Below, piece after piece: positions 1 through 8,297 of a stretch of 50,598 nucleotides of DNA. The DNA comes from 13-2-20CM-68-14 sp036378475 (lineage in GTDB: Bacteria > Actinomycetota > Thermoleophilia > Gaiellales > Gaiellaceae). Position 1 is the stretch's first letter; every line of letters begins with the position of its first letter. The notes under the pieces were generated by a model. It made no database searches, was not told where the DNA came from, and was given only the letters and a program-made list of their open reading frames with translations. Position numbers and translations under genes: made by a program. The stretch spans positions 1-50,598 of the forward strand of contig DASUWJ010000040.1 of NCBI GenBank assembly GCA_036378475.1, read 5' to 3'.

Positions 1-1036
1 CGCTGACGTAGCCCGCCCGCGGCGCCGGCACCTCGCGGATCACGCTCGCACGCGGGAGCACCTGCTCGCCGGGATCCCCGCCCTGGGCGCGGATCCAGCG
101 TTCGTAGGCGGCGAGCGCCGACCCCTCGTCGATCGCCGCCCGAACCCGTTTGCGGGCCGGCTCGATCGCCAGGCCCAAATCGGAGACCGCCAGCAGTTGG
201 GCCGAGGCTTCGACAACGAGCTCGACGAAGTCCGGCGGGCCCTGACCGCGAAGGGTGGCGATCGCCTCGCGGATCTCGAGCGCATTGCCGACGGCGTGGC
301 CGAGCGGCTGCTCCATGTCGCTCAGCAGGGCGACGACTTGACGCCCCGCGCGCCGGCCGAGATCGGCCATCACCTCCGCGAGTGTCTCGGCGTCGGCGCG
401 CGACTTCATGAAGGCACCGTCACCGACCTTGACGTCGAGCACGATCGCATCGGCGCCACCCGCGATCTTCTTCGACATGATGCTCGCGGCGATCAGCGAG
501 TAGTTGTCGACGGTGGCGGTCACGTCGCGAAGGGCGTAGAGCCGTTTGTCCGCCGGGACGAGCTCGGCCGTGGCACCGACGATCGCGAGTCCGACCTCCA
601 TCACCTGCTCGACCAGTTCCGACGTGGTCAGCTCGACGCGAAACCCGGGGATCGACTCGAGCTTGTCGAGCGTGCCGCCCGTGTGACCGAGCCCGCGGCC
701 ACTCATCTTCGCGAACGGCACCCCGCACGCCGCCACGACTGGGCCGACGGCGATCGAGGTCTTGTCGCCGACACCGCCCGTGGAGTGCTTGTCGACGATC
801 TTCCTGCCGAGCGCGCCGTGGAGATCAACAGTCTCGCCCGTCCGGATCAGCGCGTCGGTCAGGGCATAGGTCTCCGCGGTCGAGAGACCGCGGAAAAAGA
901 CGGCCATGCAAAAGGCGGCCAGCTGGTAATCCGGAATCTCGTCCCTGGCGTAACCGAGAATCAGCTCGGCGATCTCCTCGGCCGCAAGCTCCTCGCCGTC
1001 GCGCTTACGCTGGATCAGCTCCGGAACTCGGATCAC
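1..1036 (-). CDS. pdp: Pyrimidine-nucleoside (thymidine) phosphorylase, C-terminus cut by window edge
   Basis: Catalyses phosphorolysis of thymidine or uridine to base plus (deoxy)ribose-1-phosphate in cytosolic nucleoside salvage. Reading the minus strand from GTG at 1036 gives an uninterrupted frame of 345 codons to the window edge. It opens VIRVPELIQRKRDGEEL, then carries the phosphate/pyrimidine-binding signature KHSTGGVGDKTS and a later GADAIVLDVKVGDGAFM segment, both hallmarks of the family (full length about 430 residues). The last visible residues, VPAPRAGYVS, begin the C-terminal PYNP domain, so roughly 85 residues are missing. The GTG overlaps the TGA of the upstream methyltransferase (GTGA). 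The product sugar phosphate is the substrate of DeoB two genes upstream, which supports a salvage operon. Whether it prefers thymidine or uridine cannot be told. Confidence 0.93.
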   Translation of the reverse strand, partial: MIRVPELIQRKRDGEELAAEEIAELILGYARDEIPDYQLAAFCMAVFFRGLSTAETYALTDALIRTGETVDLHGALGRKIVDKHSTGGVGDKTSIAVGPVVAACGVPFAKMSGRGLGHTGGTLDKLESIPGFRVELTTSELVEQVMEVGLAIVGATAELVPADKRLYALRDVTATVDNYSLIAASIMSKKIAGGADAIVLDVKVGDGAFMKSRADAETLAEVMADLGRRAGRQVVALLSDMEQPLGHAVGNALEIREAIATLRGQGPPDFVELVVEASAQLLAVSDLGLAIEPARKRVRAAIDEGSALAAYERWIRAQGGDPGEQVLPRASVIREVPAPRAGYVS

Positions 1037-1752
1037 GCGCTCTCCTTGTCGGCGACGAGGATGCAGACGGAGCTCGTGGCCTGCAGCGGCCAGACGTCCT
1101 CGGGCAGCTCGTCGGCGAGGTGCGAGCGGGTCACCGAGGCTGCGACGTAGCGCCGTGCTTCCTCCCGATCGGAAATCCACACCCGCCCCCGAACATCGAG
1201 ACGCTCGACCCTGGCGAAGTGCCCCTCGAGCAAGGCGGCCCCGTTCTCACAACTGAACGGGTGCCGCCGCTCGGCGTCGGCGCCGAAGAGCGACCAGAGC
1301 TCCCAGAGGTTTCGCGCACTGTTCGTCACCGCGACCAGCCGCCCCGAAGGCCCGAGCACGCGCGCGAGCTCCCCGAGCCCGCGCTCCAGATCCGGCACGT
1401 GGTAGAGGACCCACGCCGCCACGGCGCAGTCGAAGGACGCGTCCGCGTAGGGCAGGGCCTGGATGTCGCCGAGCCGCGCATCGACACCGCGCGCCCGCGC
1501 GAGCTCGACCATCCGCGGCGACAGATCGACCGCCACCACGTCCACTCCGAAATCGCGGCCGAGTCGAGCCGAGAATTCACCCGGCCCCGGGCCGACCTCA
1601 AGGATCCGGTTCGGCTTCCGTTCGGCAACGGCCTCGAACGCGACCTGCCAGGGGTCGGGGCCATCGGAGCTCTCCCAGAGCGCTCGGCGGGTCGCCAGCC
1701 GGGTCTCGTCCGAGTATTCCCGGCGAACGAGCTCGGGGTCGTTCAGGCTCAA
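1033..1752 (-). CDS. Class I SAM-dependent methyltransferase in the nucleoside-salvage operon
   Basis: A Rossmann-fold methyltransferase of about 239 residues. Motif I reads ILEVGPGPGEFSARL, followed by the acidic ribose-binding segment VVAVDLSPRMVELA, then LGDIQALPYADASFDCAVAAWVLYHV and LARVLGPSGRLVAVT, all typical of the Methyltransferase_11 family. The TTG at 1752 is chosen because it overlaps the TGA of deoB (TTGA), the coupling style used elsewhere here. A longer reading from 1809 would run deep into deoB. It ends on the GTG of the phosphorylase gene, so it sits between deoB and pdp in one transcript. Its substrate is unknown; the sequence does not identify a nucleoside, and it may simply be an operon passenger. 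Confidence 0.82.
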   Translation of the reverse strand: MSLNDPELVRREYSDETRLATRRALWESSDGPDPWQVAFEAVAERKPNRILEVGPGPGEFSARLGRDFGVDVVAVDLSPRMVELARARGVDARLGDIQALPYADASFDCAVAAWVLYHVPDLERGLGELARVLGPSGRLVAVTNSARNLWELWSLFGADAERRHPFSCENGAALLEGHFARVERLDVRGRVWISDREEARRYVAASVTRSHLADELPEDVWPLQATSSVCILVADKESA

Positions 1753-2915
1753 GGCTCGAGGATCGGCGTGCCCGGGATCCCGCGTCCGGGGGCCTTGCCA
1801 CCAAGCCACTTGTTGACGGTCGAGCCAACGTCGGCGAACTCGCCCTCGTGAATGCGTCCGGCCGCGTTCTTGCCGGCCACGTACGCGAGCAGCAACGCGT
1901 GCTCACGCGAGTGGTCGGTCGACGGCGTCGTCGGATCGCAGCCGTGATCTGAGGTCAGAATCAAAAGCTCTCCGGGCCGTAGGGCCTCGAGCAGGTCGGG
2001 CAGGCGGCGGTCGAAATCCTGGAGGCAGCGGTGGAAGTTGACGGGGTCGTTGCGGTGCCCCCAGAGCATGTCCGTCTCGACGAGGTTCGTGAAGATGAAC
2101 CCGTCCTCGAGTTCACGCAGCAGCGTTTCGGTCTGCTGGATGCCCTCGACATTGGACTTGGTCGGATGCGATTCGTCGATGTCCTGACCCGCGAAGATGT
2201 CGGAGATCTTGCCGATGCCGTGCACCACTTTCCCGCTTTCACGGATCAGCGTCAGGTAGTTCGGACGCCGGGGCTCGAGCGAGAAATCGTGGCGGTTCGC
2301 CGTGCGCTCGTAGTTGCCGGGCTCGCCGGTGAAGGGCCGCGCGATCACGCGGCCGACGGCATGGTTGCCCGTCAGGATCTCGCGCGCGATCCGGCTCGCG
2401 GCGTAGAGCTCCTCGAGCGGAATCGTCTCCTCGTGGGCCGCGATCTGGAAGACGGAGTCGGCGGAGGTGTACACGATCCACTTGCCGGATCGCTGGTGCT
2501 CTTCCCCCAGTTCTTGGATGATCTCCGTCCCCGAGGCCGGTTTGTTGCCGAGGACGCCGCGGCCGGTCCTGTGCATGAACGGATCAATGACGTCGTGTGG
2601 AAATCCGTGCGGGTAGGTCGGCATCGCCTGCGGCGTCACGACACCCATCAGCTCCCAGTGCCCGGTGGTCGTGTCCTTGCCCTTCGAGCGCTCGATCAAG
2701 CGCCCTGCAACCGCGGGCGCCCCCGGCTGCGGCGGGCACCCTTCGAGCGACTCGACGTTCCCGAGGCCGAGCGCCTCCAGGTTCGGCAGGTCGAGACCCC
2801 CCACCGCGCGAGCGACGTTTCCGAGCGTGTCCGAGCCGAGGTCACCGAAGTCGGCAGCATCCGGCAGCGCTCCCGCGCCGACGGCATCGAGCACGATCAC
2901 GCAGGCGCGCGACAC
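1749..2915 (-). CDS. deoB: Phosphopentomutase
   Basis: Interconverts (deoxy)ribose-1-phosphate and (deoxy)ribose-5-phosphate, linking nucleoside breakdown to central metabolism. It has 388 residues, the normal length. It begins MSRACVIVLDAVGAGALPDA with the metal-ligand Asp of the alkaline-phosphatase superfamily. It contains GKDTTTGHWELMG with the phospho-accepting Thr, and near the C-terminus LILTSDHGCDPTTPSTDHSR with the Asp/His metal ligands. The insert domain typical of DeoB lies between. The start is GTG at 2915; a TAGAAT hexamer ends 6 nt upstream, which fits a leaderless mRNA. It is the first gene of deoB-methyltransferase-pdp. Confidence 0.96.
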   Translation of the reverse strand: MSRACVIVLDAVGAGALPDAADFGDLGSDTLGNVARAVGGLDLPNLEALGLGNVESLEGCPPQPGAPAVAGRLIERSKGKDTTTGHWELMGVVTPQAMPTYPHGFPHDVIDPFMHRTGRGVLGNKPASGTEIIQELGEEHQRSGKWIVYTSADSVFQIAAHEETIPLEELYAASRIAREILTGNHAVGRVIARPFTGEPGNYERTANRHDFSLEPRRPNYLTLIRESGKVVHGIGKISDIFAGQDIDESHPTKSNVEGIQQTETLLRELEDGFIFTNLVETDMLWGHRNDPVNFHRCLQDFDRRLPDLLEALRPGELLILTSDHGCDPTTPSTDHSREHALLLAYVAGKNAAGRIHEGEFADVGSTVNKWLGGKAPGRGIPGTPILEP

Positions 2916-2935
2916 GCGGCTATTCTAGGTTCGTC
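2916..2935. promoter_or_regulatory. 20-bp divergent promoter region (deoB / small membrane protein)
   Basis: Only 20 bases separate two divergent start codons. On the minus strand TAGAAT (2927-2922) ends 6 nt before the deoB GTG. On the plus strand TATTCT (2921-2926) ends 9 nt before the ATG at 2936. There is no room for a 5' UTR, so both mRNAs would be leaderless and the -35 regions would lie inside the opposite coding sequences. The boxes are seen; promoter activity is inferred. Confidence 0.55.
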
Positions 2936-3067
2936 ATGGCGACCGGACTGGGACTGCTCGGCCTGCTCGGGTTCATCCTCGCCGTGATCGTCCTCGCGGC
3001 CAGCGTCACCTGGATCGTGGTCAAGGTGACCCCCCAGCGCCGCAAGCCAGAGCAGCCTGCACCCTAA
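2936..3067 (+). CDS. Small single-span membrane protein (43 aa)
   Basis: MATGLGLLGLLGFILAVIVL followed by AASVTWIVVKVTPQRRKPEQ: one hydrophobic helix (about residues 5-30), then a short basic, proline-containing tail, so probably an N-out single-pass protein. The ATG at 2936 is the only sensible start and the frame closes at TAA 3065-3067. A -10-like box precedes the ATG as expected for leaderless transcription. It is divergent from deoB and convergent with ald. No family is recognised; its size and topology resemble many uncharacterised actinobacterial small membrane proteins. Confidence 0.6.
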   Translation: MATGLGLLGLLGFILAVIVLAASVTWIVVKVTPQRRKPEQPAP

Positions 3068-3160
3068 GCTCGTCAGGTTTCGAAGCACACCGCTCGAACC
3101 GCGCCGAATCGGCGGGCGCGCTCGCGCTGGATGGCGCCGAACGCCGCCCTACCGAGCGGT

Positions 3161-3208
3161 CGTTTCGCGCTGCGCGGGTCGAAACGCGGGGATGTGCCAG
3201 GGTGGCAC
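3161..3208. terminator. Paired hairpins between convergent genes
   Basis: Between the + strand small gene and the - strand ald gene lie two inverted repeats. CGTTTCG (3161-3167) pairs with CGAAACG (3180-3186), with CGC/GCG nested inside. GTGCCA/TGGCAC (3194-3208) has a GGG loop. No T-tract follows either one. A bidirectional structure ending both transcripts is plausible. Confidence 0.4.
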
Positions 3209-3226
3209 CGCTCCACGCCGGCTCCG

Positions 3227-4351
3227 TCAGACAGGGGCCAGTGGCAGCGCGTCGTCTAGGGGCGAGTACTCGAGATTGTGCGCTTCGGCCACGGCCTCGT
3301 AGGTGACCTTCCCCTCGAGCACGTTGACGCCACGGGCGAGGGTTCGGTCGCGGGCGACTGCCTCGCGAAGTCCGTGCTCGGCGATCGACTCGACGTAGGG
3401 GAGCGTCACGTTCGTGAGCGCCTTCGTCGAGGTGATCGGCACGGCGCCCGGCATGTTGGCGACGCAGTAGTGCGTCACGCCCTCGACGACGTAGACGGGG
3501 TCGCTGTGCGTCGTCGGGCGAGAGGTTTCGGCGCAGCCGCCCTGATCGATTGCCACGTCGCAGAGAACCGCACCCTTCTTCATTCCCTTAACCATTGCGA
3601 GCGAGATCAGCTTTGGAGCGAGCGCGCCGGGGATCAGCACGGCTCCGATCACGACATCGGCTTCGGCCACCGACTCCTCGATCTGCAGGGTCGAGGACAT
3701 CACCAGGCTGACCCGCCCCGACAGAACCTCCTCGAGATGCCGCATCCGGTCGACCGAGCGCTCGAGGATCGTCACCTGCGCTCCGAGCCCGAGCGCGATC
3801 ACGGCAGCGTTGTAGCCGACCATGCCGCCGCCGATCACGACGACCTTGCCGGGCGAGACGCCGGCGACACCGCCGAGCAGAAGGCCGCGCCCGCCAAGTG
3901 GCTTCTCGAGGAAGTAGGCACCTGCCTGGGCGGCGAGCCTGCCGGCGACCTCGCTCATCGGCGCCAGCAGCGGCAGCGTCCGTGCGTCGGTCTCGACCGT
4001 CTCGTAGGCGACAGCCGTGATCCCGCTGTCGAGGAGCGCCCTCGTGAGCGACTCGTCGGCCGCGATGTGCAGGTAGGTGAAGAGGACGAGGCCCTCGCGG
4101 AGGCGGCCGTATTCCCCCTCGATCGGCTCCTTGACCTTCAGCAAGAGCTCGCTCGTCTCCCACACCTCGTCGACCGAGACGACCCTCGCCCCGACCGCTT
4201 GGTAGGAGTCGTCGCTGAAGGCGCTTCCCTCGCCGGCGCCGTTCTCGACGAGGACGTCGTGGCCGCGCTGGACGAGCTCGTGAGCCCCCGCCGGCGTCAG
4301 GGCGACGCGGTACTCGTCGGGCTTGATTTCCCTGGCTACGCCAAGCTTCAT
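3227..4351 (-). CDS. ald: Alanine dehydrogenase
   Basis: NAD-dependent interconversion of L-alanine with pyruvate and ammonia, cytosolic. The 374-residue reading from ATG 4351 starts MKLGVAREIKPDEYRVALTP, the diagnostic N-terminus of the AlaDH/PNT family. It contains KVKEPIEGEY with the substrate Lys and YLHIAADESLT with the substrate-contacting His. The nucleotide fold is VVVIGGGMVGYNAAVIALGLGA, and the C-terminus has THYCVANMPGAVPITST. A longer frame upstream to 4729 is not homologous and is rejected. TAGGTT ends 8 nt before the ATG, so this gene probably has its own leaderless promoter although it follows the aldo/keto reductase region. Confidence 0.95.
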   Translation of the reverse strand: MKLGVAREIKPDEYRVALTPAGAHELVQRGHDVLVENGAGEGSAFSDDSYQAVGARVVSVDEVWETSELLLKVKEPIEGEYGRLREGLVLFTYLHIAADESLTRALLDSGITAVAYETVETDARTLPLLAPMSEVAGRLAAQAGAYFLEKPLGGRGLLLGGVAGVSPGKVVVIGGGMVGYNAAVIALGLGAQVTILERSVDRMRHLEEVLSGRVSLVMSSTLQIEESVAEADVVIGAVLIPGALAPKLISLAMVKGMKKGAVLCDVAIDQGGCAETSRPTTHSDPVYVVEGVTHYCVANMPGAVPITSTKALTNVTLPYVESIAEHGLREAVARDRTLARGVNVLEGKVTYEAVAEAHNLEYSPLDDALPLAPV

Positions 4352-4359
4352 CAGCGCAA

Positions 4360-4365
4360 AACCTA
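4360..4365 (-). promoter_or_regulatory. TANNNT -10 box of ald
   Basis: TAGGTT (4365-4360) with an 8-nt gap to the ald ATG. It overlaps the TAG stop of the small upstream ORF. Confidence 0.5.
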
Positions 4366-4494
4366 GCGGGTCACGATTCGCTGACGGCCCGGATCGAGCA
4401 GGGACATCAAGGAAGGCGCGATGACGCACATCGCGAGCAACTCGGCGCTCGGCTGCTTGCCGGCGAAGGCCGTCAGCTGCTCGTCCCGTTTCAT
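4363..4494 (-). CDS. Possible 43-aa ORF between aldo/keto reductase and ald
   Basis: An ATG at 4494 overlaps the TGA of the aldo/keto reductase (ATGA). The frame then runs 43 codons, ending QRIVTR before TAG 4365-4363. It reads MKRDEQLTAFAGKQPSAELL and then a short moderately hydrophobic stretch. No family is recognised. The four-base overlap is the normal coupling style in this genome, which is the main support. The length is short enough for chance. Confidence 0.3.
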   Translation of the reverse strand: MKRDEQLTAFAGKQPSAELLAMCVIAPSLMSLLDPGRQRIVTR

Positions 4495-5260
4495 CCGGCC
4501 AATCGTTCCACGAGCGCCCGCTCCTGCCGACCGAGCCAGGGCGGCGAGCCGGCGGCGGCGTTCGCGCGGGCGTGCTCGGGATTCCGTGTCGCCGGAATAA
4601 CGACATCGACGCGCTCGTCCGAGAGCGCCCATTTGAGCAGAGCCTGCTGCCAGGTCTGGATTCTGAAGGCCCGCAGCGGCTCGAGCTCCGCCTGCCGCGG
4701 GGGGCGGGGCACCGAGCCCTCACCGCCAAGCGGACGCATCACGATCACGCCCACCCCGAGCTCGGCGGCAAGCGGCACTAGACGATCCTCGGCCTCTCGT
4801 TCGCGCGGGTTGAGCGGCACCTGCACGGTGTCGAAGCGCCGCGTCTCGAGTGCCTGAGCGAGCTCGTCGAACGCCGCGGGGCTGTAGTGAGTCACGCCCA
4901 GCTTCGCGATCCGGCCCGCTCCACGCTCCTCCTCCAGCCAGCCGAGCTGCTCGCGCCAGAGCAGGAGGTTATGCACCTGCTCGATCTCGACTTGGCCGAA
5001 CCACGCAAGCTGTCGCTCGTATTGGGCCCGGCCCTCCTCGACCGTGTCGGCCCAGATCTTGGTCGCCAGGGTGATCTCGCGCCGATGTTCGCGCACGACG
5101 CCGCTCAGAGACTCCTCGGCGGCGCCGTACATCGGCGAGGAGTCGATCAGACGGCACCCGGCGCCGAGTGCCGACTCGACGATTTCTCCAGTACCGCATC
5201 GGCTCCGAAGGCCTTCCAGGTGCCGAGCCCGACGACTGGACCGAGCCGCCGCTCCTCCAT
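4491..5260 (-). CDS. Aldo/keto reductase family protein, frameshifted near its N-terminus
   Basis: NAD(P)H-dependent oxidoreductase of the (beta/alpha)8 AKR fold. From ATG 5260 the frame reads MEERRLGPVVGLGTWKAFGADA. Just after, at about 5190-5198, homology continues only in the next frame: GEIVESALGAGCRLIDSSPMYG. From there it is intact to the stop at 4491. Restoring one base gives 256 residues. The catalytic tetrad is present: Asp in LIDSS, Tyr in PMYG, Lys in ATKIWAD and His in QVHNLL. A single-base deletion in the genome or an assembly error explains the break; everything downstream remains open, which favours an error or a very recent mutation. A frame extending to 5459 overlaps the M20 peptidase and is not used. 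The substrate is unknown. Confidence 0.72.
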
Positions 5261-5332
5261 CACGGCCTCGGCCGACCGCGAGCGGTGCCCGAGTGGCTCC
5301 CGCCGGCGAGGCCGACCGTCCGGCGAGCGTCG

Positions 5333-6457
5333 CTAGGGGCCCGCAACCGCTGCCTCGACCAGCGCGAGAGTCACCTCGACCATCCGCTCGAGGTCCTCGA
5401 CCGAGATCCGCTCCTCGGGAGTGTGGATGTCCGTCATCCCGTTGGCGAGGTTGACGCACTGCAGGCCCCGCTCGTTGAAGACGTTCGCGTCGGCACCGCC
5501 GCCACTCAGGCCGTAGCTCGGCTGCAGGCCCGCACGCGCCAGGGCCGTGGCCGCCAAGCGCACCGCCAAGTCATCCCGGCGAAAGCGGTAGCCTCTCGCC
5601 GCCGGTACGACCCTCGTCTCGACATCGCACTCGCCGAGCTGCGCGGCGAAGGTCACCGTCTCCAGCATCTCCTCGATCAGCTCGCCGAGCTTGTGCTCGT
5701 CGTGACAGCGGGCCTCGGCCCAGAATTCGCACCGGTCCGGGACGATGTTGCGGGCGGTCCCGCCCCGAATGTGCCCGACATTCGCTGTCGTCTCCTCGTC
5801 GAGGCGGCCGAGGCGAAGATCTCCGATCGCACGAGCCGCGGCCGCGATCGCCGAGCGGCCCTCCTCCGGATACATGCCGGAGTGAGCCGCACGTCCGCGG
5901 AAGACGACGTCGAGCTTGCACTGGTAGGGGGCACCGAGGATCACCTCGCCGACCGGGCCCGCGTGATCGTAGACGTAGCCGACGCGAGCCTTCAGGCGCG
6001 TCGCGTCGAACGCCTCTGCACCCCGCAAGCCGACCTCCTCCATCGGCGTGAACAGGAGCTCGATCCCGCCATGTGGGCGCTGCTCCACGACGAGCCGCCG
6101 CGTCGCCTCGAGCATCGAGGCGACCGCGGCCTTGTTGTCGGCGCCGAGGATCGTCCCAGCGCCGTTTCGGACCACACCGTCGCTCAAGACGGGTTCGATC
6201 CCTCCCGCGGGCGGCACGGTGTCGAGGTGCGCGCAGAAAAAGAGCGGCATGCCACCGCCCGTGCCCTCGATGCGGCAGAACACGTTCCCGATCGTGGCGC
6301 CGATCCGCGAGCCGACATCGTCCTCTTCCACCTCGAGCGCGAGGTCGCGGAGATACGCGCGAACGTGGTCTGCGACCGCTCGCTCCTCTCCCGAGGGGCT
6401 TGGCAGCGCCGCGAGCTCGAAGAAGAGCCTTGCGACCTCGGGCAGCCCGTCTTCCAC
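5333..6457 (-). CDS. M20-family metallopeptidase, PepT-like tripeptidase
   Basis: Zinc-dependent exopeptidase of 374 residues. Motifs in order: FFCAHLDTVPP (zinc His and catalytic Asp), GADNKAAVASML (bridging Asp), LLFTPMEEVGLRGAEAFD (catalytic Glu-Glu), then a dimerisation lid with GRAAHSGMYPEEGRSAI. Near the end come LSGGGADANVFNERGL and NGMTDIHTPEERI with the last His ligand. The HLDTVPP and EEVGLRG wording is closest to peptidase T / YqjE-type M20B enzymes. The start is GTG at 6457 with TAAGAT 7 nt upstream. It lies downstream of pyrG with a 30-base gap, so it may also be read from the pyrG transcript. Confidence 0.9.
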   Translation of the reverse strand: MEDGLPEVARLFFELAALPSPSGEERAVADHVRAYLRDLALEVEEDDVGSRIGATIGNVFCRIEGTGGGMPLFFCAHLDTVPPAGGIEPVLSDGVVRNGAGTILGADNKAAVASMLEATRRLVVEQRPHGGIELLFTPMEEVGLRGAEAFDATRLKARVGYVYDHAGPVGEVILGAPYQCKLDVVFRGRAAHSGMYPEEGRSAIAAAARAIGDLRLGRLDEETTANVGHIRGGTARNIVPDRCEFWAEARCHDEHKLGELIEEMLETVTFAAQLGECDVETRVVPAARGYRFRRDDLAVRLAATALARAGLQPSYGLSGGGADANVFNERGLQCVNLANGMTDIHTPEERISVEDLERMVEVTLALVEAAVAGP

Positions 6458-6464
6458 GAGCCCG

Positions 6465-6470
6465 ATCTTA
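6465..6470 (-). promoter_or_regulatory. TANNNT -10 box of the M20 peptidase
   Basis: TAAGAT (6470-6465) with a 7-nt gap to GTG 6457, in the short pyrG-peptidase spacer. Confidence 0.5.
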
Positions 6471-6487
6471 GAGGGCCGATTTCGGCT

Positions 6488-8140
6488 CTAGCCGGCCTGG
6501 CCCGCCGAGTAGGTTGCTGCGAGCCGGCCGTGCGAGCGCTCGAGCGCGGCGCCGACGAACTCCCGGAAGAGCGGCGCCGGGCGCGTCGGTCTCGACTTGA
6601 ACTCCGGGTGAAACTGGCTCGCCACGAACCAGGGGTGGTCGGGCAGCTCGATGATCTCGACCAACCGTCGCTCCTGGAACGTGCCGGAGACGACGAGACC
6701 GGCCTCGACGAGCCGCGGCCGGAAATGGTTGTTCACCTCGTAGCGGTGCCGGTGCCGCTCGTGCACGACCGGCTCGCCGTAGTTGGCCCTGGCCCTCGTT
6801 TCGGCAGCCAGCTCGACGGCTTGGGCGCCGAGCCGCATCGTCCCGCCGAGATCCTCGATCTCTTTCTGTTCGGGCAACAGGTCGATCACCGGGTAGGGCG
6901 TCTCGGGGTCCATTTCGGTCGAGTTGGCGCCCTCGAGCCCGACGACGTGGCGGGCAAACTCGGAGACGGCGACGTGCATGCCGAGACAGATGCCGAGGTA
7001 GGGGATCCCGCGCTCGCGCGCGACCCGGCAGGCAAGCAGCTTGCCCTCCCAGCCGCGCGAGCCGAACCCGCCCGGAACGAGCACCCCGTCGACCTGCTCG
7101 AGCTCGGCCTGCGCCTCCTCGAACGACATTCCCTCCGCGTCTACCCAGCGCACGTTGACCGAGCAGCCGTGGTGGACGCCGGCGTGGTTCAGCGCCTCGT
7201 GCACGGAGAGATAGGCGTCCTGAAGCTTGACGTACTTGCCGACGAGCGCGATCTGCACCTCGCCTCTTCGCTCGCGGATTCGTTCGGTCAGCTGCAGCCA
7301 CTCACCGAGGTCTGCCTCCCGCGCCGGCAGGCCGAGCCGCTCGCAGACGAGCGCGTCCAATCCCTCCTCCTGGAGCGCCGAGGGAACGAGGTAGAGGTCG
7401 GCGACATCCTGGTTCGAGATCACGGCACGGGTCTCGATATCGGCGAAGAGGGCGATCTTCTCCCGGATGTCGGGCGAGAGCGGGTCGCTCGAGCGCGCGA
7501 CGACGATGTCCGGGTGGATACCGATCCGGCGTAGCTCGTTGACGGAGTGCTGGGTCGGCTTCGTCTTCAGCTCGCCAGCGGAGTCGATGAACGGCACGAG
7601 CGTCACGTGCAGGTAGCAGATGTTCTCCGCTCCCGCTTCCCGCCGGAACTGCCTGATCGCCTCCAGGAACGGAAGCGACTCGATGTCGCCGACGGTGCCG
7701 CCGATCTCGGTGACGACGACGTCGCAGTCGCTCGTCTCGGTGGCGCTGCGGATCCGCTCCTTGATCTCGTTCGTGATGTGCGGGATCACCTGCACTGTCG
7801 AGCCGAGGTACTCGCCGCGGCGCTCCTTGCGGATCACGCGCTCCCAGATCGAACCGGCCGTGTGGTTCGAGTTTCGTGAGAGGTTTTCGTCGATGAAGCG
7901 CTCGTAGTGGCCGATGTCGAGATCGGTCTCGGCGCCGTCCTCGGTCACGAACACCTCGCCGTGCTGGAAGGGGCTCATCGTGCCGGGATCGACATTGATG
8001 TAGGGATCGAACTTCTGCACCTGAACCTTCAGGCCACGAGCCTTGAGGAGCCGCCCCAGCGAGGCGGCGGTAATCCCCTTGCCGAGAGACGAGACGACGC
8101 CGCCGGTGACGAAGACGTACTTCGGCGGCCGTGAGGCCAC
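6488..8140 (-). CDS. pyrG: CTP synthase
   Basis: Makes CTP from UTP, ATP and glutamine; final step of pyrimidine nucleotide synthesis. It has 550 residues, standard length. The N-terminal synthetase domain has YVFVTGGVVSSLGKGITAAS, the P-loop-like signature, and KFDPYINVDPGTMSPFQHGE. The C-terminal class I glutaminase has GGFGSRGWEGK, the nucleophile Cys in YLGICLGMH, and the catalytic His-Glu in SQFHPEFKSRPT. The start is GTG at 8140, whose first base is shared with the TAG stop of the preceding 49-codon ORF (TAGTG), implying re-initiation. The C-terminal tail is slightly extended (LERSHGRLAATYSAGQAG). Confidence 0.97.
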   Translation of the reverse strand: MASRPPKYVFVTGGVVSSLGKGITAASLGRLLKARGLKVQVQKFDPYINVDPGTMSPFQHGEVFVTEDGAETDLDIGHYERFIDENLSRNSNHTAGSIWERVIRKERRGEYLGSTVQVIPHITNEIKERIRSATETSDCDVVVTEIGGTVGDIESLPFLEAIRQFRREAGAENICYLHVTLVPFIDSAGELKTKPTQHSVNELRRIGIHPDIVVARSSDPLSPDIREKIALFADIETRAVISNQDVADLYLVPSALQEEGLDALVCERLGLPAREADLGEWLQLTERIRERRGEVQIALVGKYVKLQDAYLSVHEALNHAGVHHGCSVNVRWVDAEGMSFEEAQAELEQVDGVLVPGGFGSRGWEGKLLACRVARERGIPYLGICLGMHVAVSEFARHVVGLEGANSTEMDPETPYPVIDLLPEQKEIEDLGGTMRLGAQAVELAAETRARANYGEPVVHERHRHRYEVNNHFRPRLVEAGLVVSGTFQERRLVEIIELPDHPWFVASQFHPEFKSRPTRPAPLFREFVGAALERSHGRLAATYSAGQAG

Positions 8141-8289
8141 TACGGCCGGCGCCCCAGTGCGCCGGTCTCACCGCGGGGCGGTTGCTCCCCGATCAGCATC
8201 GGAAGGGAGCGTCCCTCGCCGGCTCCCGCGGTGCCCGTTGCGAGGCCAAGAAGCGCATCCGTAAGGCCTCGACCCCGCAAATACTTCAC
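8140..8289 (-). CDS. 49-aa upstream ORF coupled to pyrG
   Basis: GTG at 8289 opens MKYLRGRGLTDALLGLATGT, continuing through a Gly/Ala/Arg-rich stretch (GEGRSLPMLIG, then RGETGALGRRP) to TAG, which overlaps the pyrG GTG by one base. The TAGGTT box at 8303-8298 lies 8 nt before this GTG, the same spacing as at other starts here. The ORF, not pyrG itself, therefore appears to begin the transcript. No family is recognised. It may be a true small protein or a leader peptide whose translation controls entry to pyrG. Confidence 0.5.
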   Translation of the reverse strand: MKYLRGRGLTDALLGLATGTAGAGEGRSLPMLIGEQPPRGETGALGRRP

Positions 8290-8297
8290 GGAACCTA

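Noticed and set aside
3198..3211. AGGGTGGCACCGC resembles the T-box antiterminator consensus.
   Set aside because: It lies on the plus strand with no downstream plus-strand gene, lacks the upstream specifier stem, and is explained by the GTGCCA-GGG-TGGCAC hairpin between convergent genes.
5168..7534. A 788-codon plus-strand open frame.
   Set aside because: Antisense shadow of the M20 peptidase, pyrG and reductase genes; no homologous motifs. Such long mirror frames are common at this GC content, for example 23468-25435 and 27539-29884.
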